From SIG565 sp045613385 (GTDB lineage: Bacteria > Bacillota > Clostridia > Oscillospirales > Acutalibacteraceae), in the NCBI GenBank assembly GCA_045613385.1, contig JAZLAW010000014.1, forward strand, positions 1 through 31,346: a stretch of 31,346 nt of DNA. The letters are read 5' to 3'. Positions within the stretch are counted from its first letter, which is position 1; every line of letters starts with the position of its first letter. Position numbers and translations under genes: made by a program. Positions 8,761-14,102 of the stretch are shown piece by piece. The notes below the pieces were generated by a model. It had not been told where the DNA came from, made no database searches, and saw only the letters and a program-made list of their open reading frames with translations.

Positions 8761-8802
8761 TGCACGAGAACCAACAGTATTTGCTATATTTGTATGAGTA
8801 GA

Positions 8803-8831
8803 GTGAAATTAGAATAAACGGGCAGTATAAT
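8803..8831 (+). promoter_or_regulatory. Candidate degV promoter
   Basis: -35 GTGAAA (8803-8808, 4 of 6 matches), 17 bp, -10 TATAAT (8826-8831). It would start about 11 nt before the degV ATG, which is short, so this is tentative. Confidence 0.35.
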
Positions 8832-8848
8832 GGGTATAGGTGATGAAA

Positions 8849-9712
8849 ATGAAAAATTATGTTATCCTCGCAGACTCTGCCTGTGATATAAAAAAAGAAC
8901 TTCTTAATGATTGGGGCGTAAAAATTTCCGAACTCAGTTTTATGTTTGGCGACGACCCAAAGGTCTATCTTAACAGTGAAATAACCGCAAAGGAATTTTA
9001 TGATGAAATGCGTGGCGGCCGTACGGCTAAAACATCTGCCATAAACACATACACCTTTGTGGAATTTTTCGAGAACGAACTGAAAAACGGAAACGATGTT
9101 GTTTATATCGGTTTTTCATCGGGACTTAGCACAACATATAATTCCGCTGTGGCGGCGGCAGAAGAACTGAACGCCAGATATACTGACAATAAGGTATACA
9201 CAGTCGATTCGCTGTCTGCATCGGCAGGTTACGGTTTGCTTGTATTTTTGGCAACCAAGCAGAAAGAAAAAGGTATGTCCGCCGAAGAGATTGTAGCCTT
9301 CGTAGAGAAAAACCGTCTTAAAATAGCACACTGGTTTACAGTAGATGATTTGGTATATTTAAAGCGCGGTGGCAGAATTAGTCCTACGTTGGCATTTGTC
9401 GGCGGTGTTCTCGGAATTAAACCTGTATTGCATATGGATAATGCGGGACATCTTGTGAATGTGACTAAAGTGCGCGGTAGGCGTGCGGCTATCATGGCCC
9501 TTGCGGAAAAGTTGAAAACGGCAGATTTATCGGGAGCAAATACCATTTATATATCACACGGTGATTGCATAGAAGATGCCCAGACACTTGCTAAAATAAT
9601 AAAAACAGAATATAAACGCAAGGTGGAGATTATTACCGATGTCGGCTCTGTAATAGGTGCTCATTCAGGTCCTGGCACATTGGCGCTCTTCTTTGTGGCT
9701 AACGAAAGATAA
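8849..9712 (+). CDS. DegV family fatty-acid-binding protein
   Basis: 287 aa, usual length. DegV/FakB proteins bind a fatty acid and present it to the kinase FakA for phosphorylation. Typical features are the N-terminal ILADSACDI strand-loop, the SSGLSTTYNSA segment near residue 91 that surrounds the acyl headgroup, KRGGRIS in the middle, and HSGPGTLAL near the C-terminus. ATG at 8849 is preferred because AGGTGA lies 5 nt before it; GTG 8840 and ATG 8843 are in frame. No fakA is seen nearby, so this is one of probably several DegV paralogues. It runs directly into a terminator. Confidence 0.9.
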   Translation: MKNYVILADSACDIKKELLNDWGVKISELSFMFGDDPKVYLNSEITAKEFYDEMRGGRTAKTSAINTYTFVEFFENELKNGNDVVYIGFSSGLSTTYNSAVAAAEELNARYTDNKVYTVDSLSASAGYGLLVFLATKQKEKGMSAEEIVAFVEKNRLKIAHWFTVDDLVYLKRGGRISPTLAFVGGVLGIKPVLHMDNAGHLVNVTKVRGRRAAIMALAEKLKTADLSGANTIYISHGDCIEDAQTLAKIIKTEYKRKVEIITDVGSVIGAHSGPGTLALFFVANER

Positions 9713-9766
9713 AAAAAGAGAGTATCACAAGGGAGACACTCCGTAAGGAAGCTGTCTCTCTTTTTT
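9712..9766 (+). terminator. Terminator after degV, built on a GAGACAC hairpin
   Basis: Outer arms AAAAAAGAGAG and CTCTCTTTTTT enclose an inner hairpin (9733-9758) with GAGACAC and GTCTC arms and CCGTAAGG in the loop, then a T run. The inner hairpin is a minus-oriented relative of the hairpins at 10712 and 27329. Confidence 0.7.
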
Positions 9767-9788
9767 GTTGCTCATAGTATAATAAAAA

Positions 9789-9815
9789 TGACACTTTCAA
9801 AACTTGAAAGTGTCA
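9789..9815. repeat. Perfect 12-bp inverted repeat
   Basis: TGACACTTTCAA (9789-9800), loop AAC, TTGAAAGTGTCA (9804-9815). No T run follows, so it is not a standard terminator. It lies in the non-coding stretch 9767-9897 in which no gene was found. Confidence 0.6.
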
Positions 9816-9897
9816 TAGTGGGTTACATACTTTTAAAAACATCTATCTTAAAAAGCGAAAGTTCTATTGTTATTATGAGACGGGTATGATCGGTGTT

Positions 9898-9932
9898 TAA
9901 AAAAAGCACAATTATTTATCAAATTGTGCTTT
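9898..9932 (-). terminator. Minus-strand terminator of the toxin/immunity remnant
   Basis: Minus strand stem AAAGCACAATT / AATTGTGCTTT (9903-9932) followed by seven T. The TAA of the displaced frame that ends at 9912 sits in the loop, as expected for the original 3' end of the immunity gene. Confidence 0.75.
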
Positions 9933-10027
9933 GATTTGTTCGTTAATTCTTGCGTCCATTTATGGACACCATCTTTAACATACTTTTGTTTTTCAACAAT
10001 TATTTCTACACAATCCATCATTTTCAT
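9912..10027 (-). pseudogene. Remnant of a small immunity-type gene, internally deleted
   Basis: An ATG at 10027 lies one base after the end of the toxin frame and reads MKMMDCVEIIVEKQKYVKDG, like the N-termini of small proteins that follow such toxins. After residue 23 (VHK) the frame loses sense and would run on through the terminator to 9848. In another frame the last 15 codons before the terminator (9959-9912) read MDARINEQIKAQFDK and stop in the terminator loop, a natural C-terminus. The simplest reading is an internal deletion with a frame change near 9955-9968, where a palindrome GTCCATTTATGGAC marks the join. The family is suggested from memory of similar proteins, so function is uncertain; the broken state is seen directly. 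Confidence 0.6.
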
Positions 10028-10028
10028 A

Positions 10029-10586
10029 TTATTTACATCCTAACGGCGTAGTTAATTGGATATGTCCATTTGGATAAACCATCCATCCGGTTATAAAAGA
10101 TACTTTATTTCCGTTATCTTTTCAGGCAATTTCTATTTTAATACTTAATCGTTGTCCTTTGTCATTAAGTTTACCTAATATATAATCGCCATTGATATAT
10201 TTTTCTAAGGCCTGTTTTTCGATTTCTGATTTTAGATATTTCGAATCTTCAACCGAATAACCCCAAGATTTAAAAAGTCTATCTTTATCATTCCCATTTT
10301 CACCATTAGTATCAAATAGATACGGGTCAAATTTATTATAAGCACTATCGGATGAACTTTTTGTTATTACATCATTATATGGGATATCTTCTAAAACGCA
10401 ATGACAAAATGGATGATGTGGCCATATTGGCTTTTTGTCATTTAAGAACCAACAGCCATCAAGCATTAAACATTCTGGACAATGATTATCACTCAAATTA
10501 CGATGTATCCATTTTTCCCATTTTGGTGCAGTCGGCGTTTTCTCGTCCCACACTCCAGCGGAAAATAATTCATTTAAAAATCCCAT
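10029..10586 (-). pseudogene. Polymorphic-toxin-like protein interrupted by an in-frame TGA
   Basis: The frame starts at ATG 10586 with GGAAGGAG upstream and stops at a TGA (10122-10124) after 154 residues, but in the same frame 30 further codons follow, reading VSFITGWMVYPNGHIQLTTP before a TAA at 10029. The sense of the downstream part suggests the TGA is a recent point change, for example from a CGA Arg codon. N-terminal part: a CPECLMLDGCW motif and an HPFCHC motif (about residues 36-61), like the metal-binding end of Mu F/minor-head-type proteins. C-terminal part: a FDPYLF...FKSWGYSVEDSKYL region and a KLNDKGQRL segment, resembling the DUF6883-type domains at the ends of bacterial toxins. 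The 154-residue form may still be made. Family assignment is from memory and moderate. Confidence 0.6.
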
Positions 10587-10711
10587 TTGTATAATACTCC
10601 TTCCTTTTTAATTTTTCGAAAATATTATACATACAACAAAACCGGCATTCACCGACATCTCTTAAAAAATTCCGATTTTACATTTATAACATAAATCATT
10701 TTTATGAAAAT

Positions 10712-10742
10712 TGAGGCACCCTCTCTTACGGCGGGTACCTCA
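10712..10742. repeat. Hairpin of the GAGGCACC/CTTACGG family
   Basis: TGAGGCACC (10712-10720) pairs with GGTACCTCA (10734-10742), with CTTACGG in between. A T-rich stretch (10751-10770) follows on the plus side. The rest of 10587-10831 shows no gene; a TATAAT-like box near 10622 on the minus strand may be part of a promoter for the toxin remnant. Confidence 0.6.
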
Positions 10743-10831
10743 ACATACTCTCTTTTTTATTTTTTATGAATAAGGTGTTGTGAGACGGTCAATAATCATA
10801 TTGTATTTAAAGCAAAACGGGTGGACTACAA

Positions 10832-11440
10832 ATGAAAATAAACCTACGCACCACAATTTATGTTTTCCTTGCGGTGATTGTAACCGCCGCTATATTTACC
10901 GCTATGACATATCTTGGTGTCTCCCAATCTGAAGGCCAGGCAGATAATACAGTACCGAGTGTGCCTTATTATAATGAGACACCGCCCGAAACCGCGGGGA
11001 TATTGTTTCGTTTTAATGATGGCGGAAGTGTGTTTCTGAATCTCGATTTTTATGAAAACAAAGTATCGGTTATTTTGTTTGAAAACAGGACGGTGAAGCA
11101 ACGTGTTCTTGATTATGGATATACAGTGACATATACCGTTGATACCGACTACATTTTTCTGTCCGAATTTATAGACCGCTTTGGCGGAATTGAGATGAAT
11201 ATAGAAGGAACACTTTTGCGTTATACCGGTGTTCAGGTGACAGATATGTTAAGAGAAGACAGCTTGGATAAGCGCAGGGTAATTTCGGTTGTACTCGATA
11301 AAATCAGCAAAAAAGGTTTTTCTAAAAACGATTTACTGTTTATAATAAAAAACACAACAACCGAACTGAGTTATCCAAACGGATACCCATATATAGAGCC
11401 ACTTAAAAATCTTTGCAGAAATGTAAGCTTTGTAAATTAA
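10832..11440 (+). CDS. Membrane-anchored LCP-like protein, short and probably non-catalytic
   Basis: 202 aa with one N-terminal helix (about residues 7-29), then an extracellular domain. The segment YIFLSEFIDRFGGIEMNIEG, followed by RYTGVQVTDMLRED and RRVISVVLDKI, resembles the LytR-CpsA-Psr (LCP) fold, where a GGV/I-D-V turn, a G-x-x-A/V-L region and an R-x-x-R-Q segment occur in that order. LCP enzymes attach polymers to peptidoglycan and are usually 300 aa or more; here the catalytic arginines are not evident, so it may be a regulatory or decayed relative. A weak ribosome site (GGGTGG) precedes the ATG. It is a single-gene unit with its own terminator. Confidence 0.6.
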   Translation: MKINLRTTIYVFLAVIVTAAIFTAMTYLGVSQSEGQADNTVPSVPYYNETPPETAGILFRFNDGGSVFLNLDFYENKVSVILFENRTVKQRVLDYGYTVTYTVDTDYIFLSEFIDRFGGIEMNIEGTLLRYTGVQVTDMLREDSLDKRRVISVVLDKISKKGFSKNDLLFIIKNTTTELSYPNGYPYIEPLKNLCRNVSFVN

Positions 11441-11442
11441 TT

Positions 11443-11475
11443 AAGGCACACTAAAAAAGTGTGCCTTATTTTTTA
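11443..11475 (+). terminator. Terminator after the LCP-like gene
   Basis: Stem AAGGCACAC (11443-11451) / GTGTGCCTT (11459-11467), loop TAAAAAA, followed by ATTTTTTAT. Confidence 0.85.
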
Positions 11476-11485
11476 TAAAAATTAC

Positions 11486-11514
11486 TTGACAAAAATTTGC
11501 TTTTCGTGTATCAT
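11486..11514 (+). promoter_or_regulatory. Promoter of the GntR-ABC operon
   Basis: -35 TTGACA (11486-11491), 17 bp, -10 TATCAT (11509-11514). It is followed at once by a palindrome that would cover the transcription start. Confidence 0.8.
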
Positions 11515-11534
11515 TGTATTAATGCAATAATACA
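11515..11534 (+). promoter_or_regulatory. Palindrome over the start site, likely GntR operator
   Basis: Perfect inverted repeat TGTATTA-N6-TAATACA (11515-11534), located directly after the -10 box and 17 nt before the regulator's ATG. YtrA-type GntR proteins repress their own operons, and a symmetrical site at the start of transcription fits this. Confidence 0.6.
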
Positions 11535-11551
11535 GTATGCGGAGAAAGAAA

Positions 11552-11917
11552 ATGAGTTTTGATTTTAATAATAACATTCCGATATATCTTCAGTTAGTGG
11601 AACAAATTAAAAGAGATATTATATCGGGCAAGATATCCGCCGGTGAAAGATTGCCTTCGGTAAGAGATTTGGCATTACAATTAAAGGTAAATCCCAATAC
11701 TGCTCAAAAAGCCCTTGCGGAGCTAGAAAGTATTGGTTTAGTATTTACCGAACGTACTAGCGGTAAATTTGTAACAGAAGACAACTCGCTTATCGAAACG
11801 TGTAAACAGGAATATGCCGATATGCTTACAAAAGAGTATATAGAAAAAATGGAAAAAATCGGATTAGATGAAAAAGAAGTATTATTGCGTATTAAAGAAT
11901 TGGGAGGAAACAGATAG
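11552..11917 (+). CDS. GntR family regulator, YtrA type
   Basis: 121 aa. N-terminal winged-helix domain (about residues 5-72) with IPIYLQLVEQIKRDIISGKI and the recognition region LPSVRDLALQLKVNPNTAQKAL, followed by a short helical tail instead of a full effector domain, as in the YtrA subfamily. ATG at 11552 is chosen because GGAG (11541-11544) sits 7 nt upstream; an ATG at 11537 lies before that site. Its stop overlaps the GTG of the ABC ATPase. It should repress this operon, possibly through the palindrome at 11515; YtrA systems often respond to cell-wall stress or antibiotics. Confidence 0.92.
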   Translation: MSFDFNNNIPIYLQLVEQIKRDIISGKISAGERLPSVRDLALQLKVNPNTAQKALAELESIGLVFTERTSGKFVTEDNSLIETCKQEYADMLTKEYIEKMEKIGLDEKEVLLRIKELGGNR

Positions 11918-12612
11918 TGGAATTATTGCAGTGTATTGACCTAAATAAAAGTTTTGGCGAAAAGCAGATACTCAGAAATATAAATTTAACTATACCGCGC
12001 GGTAAAATAATCGGTCTTTTGGGTAAAAACGGCACAGGTAAATCTACACTTATAAAGCTTATAAACGACCTTTTAACCGTAAGTTCGGGACAAATTCTTA
12101 TAAACGGCAAACCGGTTGGTACCGAGAGTAAAAAAATTATTTCTTATCTTCCGGAACGCACATATCTTGATAAGAGTATGACGGTGGAGAAAACCATAAA
12201 GTATTTTTCAGAGTTTTATGAAAATTTTGATAGCCAAAAAGCTTATAAACTTCTGAAAGATTTGGGACTCGACACCAGTCAAAAACTTTCAAAAATGAGT
12301 AAGGGTATGCAAGAAAAAGTGCAGTTGGTATTGGTTATGAGCCGTAAAGCCGACCTTTATATTCTTGATGAGCCTTTAGGCGGGGTCGACCCTGCTACAA
12401 GAGACTATATTTTAGATACAATTCTCACTAATTTTAATGACGGTGCAAGTGTAATTATTTCTACTCATCTTATAAGTGACATTGAACGCATATTAGATAA
12501 AGTTATCTTTATTGATAAGGGAGAAATTATATTAACCGCCGAAGCTGATGAACTCAGAAACCGTGAGAATGCTTCTATTGATGAAATATTCAGGAGGATG
12601 TTCAAATGCTGA
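11917..12612 (+). CDS. ABC transporter ATP-binding protein (YtrB-like)
   Basis: 231 aa. Walker A GKNGTGKST (residues 36-44), a signature-like MSKGMQEK (about 127-134; departs from LSGGQ), Walker B LYILDEP with D151/E152, and switch His H184 (STHL). It starts at a GTG (11917) that overlaps the TAG stop of the GntR gene by one base, with GGGAGG upstream. The permease gene overlaps its end. Ion/antibiotic-type exporters of the YtrBC or BcrA group have this arrangement; the substrate is unknown. Confidence 0.92.
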   Translation: MELLQCIDLNKSFGEKQILRNINLTIPRGKIIGLLGKNGTGKSTLIKLINDLLTVSSGQILINGKPVGTESKKIISYLPERTYLDKSMTVEKTIKYFSEFYENFDSQKAYKLLKDLGLDTSQKLSKMSKGMQEKVQLVLVMSRKADLYILDEPLGGVDPATRDYILDTILTNFNDGASVIISTHLISDIERILDKVIFIDKGEIILTAEADELRNRENASIDEIFRRMFKC

Positions 12613-13397
12613 AAAAATCACTTAAATATGACCTCAAAAGTACTTTTAAGGTACTTGTAATTTTTTATATATTAGCCATGTTTTTCGGAGTATTGACAAG
12701 GGTGTTTTTCAGTTTTAAAAACTCTCTTGTGCTGCAAATCCTGGGTGAGATTTCACAAGGTGCCGCAATTTCTATGATGTGTAGCACACTTATAAACAAT
12801 ATAATGCGTATGTGGGTAAGATTTAAAAGTCATTTTTATGGAGATGAGTCTTATCTTACGCATACCTTGCCTGTAGAAAAAGGCACACACTATTTATCCA
12901 AGATTTTGGCAACAATAGTCACCCTTTTTGTGAGTTGTCTTGTTATATGTTGCGTGTTGTTTACGGCCTATTACTCAAAGGATAATTTGCAGTTCTTAAA
13001 AAATTTATTACTTCCCGTGGCACAGGTTTATGATAGTACGCTTCTGCAAATTATTGCTTTATTTGTTGTTGTATTTTTCTTGGAGTTTTTAAATGTTTTG
13101 CAGTGCGGATTCACAGGAATTATATTGGGACCCAGGAAGAATAGCGGAAAGATAGGATTTTCGGTGCTATTTGGCTCGGCGGCTTACTTGGCAAGTCAAG
13201 CAATAATAGTAGTCATATTATTTGGTATAGCGATTTTTAATAAAGATTTTATGAATCTTTTCGTAACAAAAACCGCACTGAGTGTTGCGGCAGTAAAAAG
13301 TATAATATATATATCGATTATCGGGTACACTTTGATTTCGGTACTTATTTGTTTTGTAAATATTCGTCTTTTCAAAAAAGGCGTAGATGTAGACTAA
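12606..13397 (+). CDS. ABC transporter permease of the GntR-linked system
   Basis: 263 aa integral membrane protein with about six hydrophobic segments and no conserved catalytic motif. It starts 7 nt inside the ATPase gene, behind AGGAGG, so it is translationally coupled. It is the only permease in the unit and probably forms a homodimer with two ATPases, as in ABC-2-type exporters. The operon ends at the palindromic terminator 13400-13433. Confidence 0.82.
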   Translation: MLKKSLKYDLKSTFKVLVIFYILAMFFGVLTRVFFSFKNSLVLQILGEISQGAAISMMCSTLINNIMRMWVRFKSHFYGDESYLTHTLPVEKGTHYLSKILATIVTLFVSCLVICCVLFTAYYSKDNLQFLKNLLLPVAQVYDSTLLQIIALFVVVFFLEFLNVLQCGFTGIILGPRKNSGKIGFSVLFGSAAYLASQAIIVVILFGIAIFNKDFMNLFVTKTALSVAAVKSIIYISIIGYTLISVLICFVNIRLFKKGVDVD

Positions 13398-13399
13398 AT

Positions 13400-13433
13400 T
13401 TAACGGGCAGACTTTTAAAGTCTGCCCGTTAAT
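13400..13433. terminator. Bidirectional terminator
   Basis: Long perfect stem AACGGGCAGACTTT / AAAGTCTGCCCGTT between convergent genes (permease and the YfbR-like gene), flanked by A/T-rich sequence on both sides. Confidence 0.85.
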
Positions 13434-13440
13434 TATTTTC

Positions 13441-14016
13441 TTAATTTTGTTCATCAAGCGATAAGTAGAAGGACGGAATAAATTCTTCTAAGAATATATC
13501 GGCTGCGGCAAGATGCATATCTCGGATTGCTTTTTCAGTCGCATCCTTTGCCTTAGAAAATTCGTGATTCCCCATTTTCATTTCTTCAATGCATTTTATA
13601 AAAGCCGAAATTTTGTCCGCCGCTTTGACAATTTCTGACATTTTTTTATCCGGGTTATTATAAAGATTCGTAAACTCCGGTTTCATATAATCGGGTAGCA
13701 TAGAAATAAGTTTTTCTTCGGCAACCGCTTCTATCTCTTTATAAACGCTCTTTATTTTTGGATTATAGTATTTAATAGGTGTCGGCATATCACCTGTTAT
13801 AATTTCGCTTGTGTCGTGGTAAATAGCCAAAACTGCTACGCGGTCGGCATCAATATTTCCGCCAAGCCTGTTATTACAAATCAAGGCCAGGGCGTGTGCT
13901 ATATATGCGGTTTCAAGGGAGTGTTCGCTTAAATTTTCGCTTTTGGTATTGCGCATAAGTCCCCAACGGTAAATGTTTTTCATTCGGGAGAGCATTGCAA
14001 AAAAATGATATTTCAT
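13441..14016 (-). CDS. HD-domain 5'-deoxynucleotidase, YfbR-like
   Basis: 191 aa, close to E. coli YfbR (199 aa), a metal-dependent enzyme that removes phosphate from deoxynucleoside 5'-monophosphates. The metal and active-site residues can be placed: H32 in SEHS, H67/D68 in YHD, E71, the TGDMPTPIKY segment (74-83) and D134 in KAADKISA. The N-terminal RWGLMRN segment is also typical. It is transcribed from a promoter at 14049-14076 that overlaps the yfhO-like gene's promoter. Confidence 0.9.
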   Translation of the reverse strand: MKYHFFAMLSRMKNIYRWGLMRNTKSENLSEHSLETAYIAHALALICNNRLGGNIDADRVAVLAIYHDTSEIITGDMPTPIKYYNPKIKSVYKEIEAVAEEKLISMLPDYMKPEFTNLYNNPDKKMSEIVKAADKISAFIKCIEEMKMGNHEFSKAKDATEKAIRDMHLAAADIFLEEFIPSFYLSLDEQN

Positions 14017-14042
14017 TATACACCTCGAAAAATGTTGTAGTA

Positions 14043-14071
14043 TTGAATATTATATCATAATCTGTTATAAT
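14043..14071 (+). promoter_or_regulatory. Promoter of the YfhO-like gene
   Basis: -35 TTGAAT (14043-14048), 17 bp, -10 TATAAT (14066-14071). Confidence 0.7.
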
Positions 14072-14076
14072 ATCAA
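14049..14076 (-). promoter_or_regulatory. Promoter of the YfbR-like gene
   Basis: Minus strand -35 TTGATA (14071-14076), 16 bp, -10 TATAAT (14049-14054). It overlaps the opposite promoter almost completely. Confidence 0.65.
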
Positions 14077-14102
14077 TAAATAAATTATTTTGCGGAGATA
14101 AG

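Noticed and set aside
10122..10124. TGA read as selenocysteine or a reassigned codon
   Set aside because: TGA serves as an ordinary stop elsewhere in the window (for example at 5716-5718 and at the end of the ABC ATPase gene), and no SECIS-like hairpin follows at a suitable distance. A point mutation is simpler.
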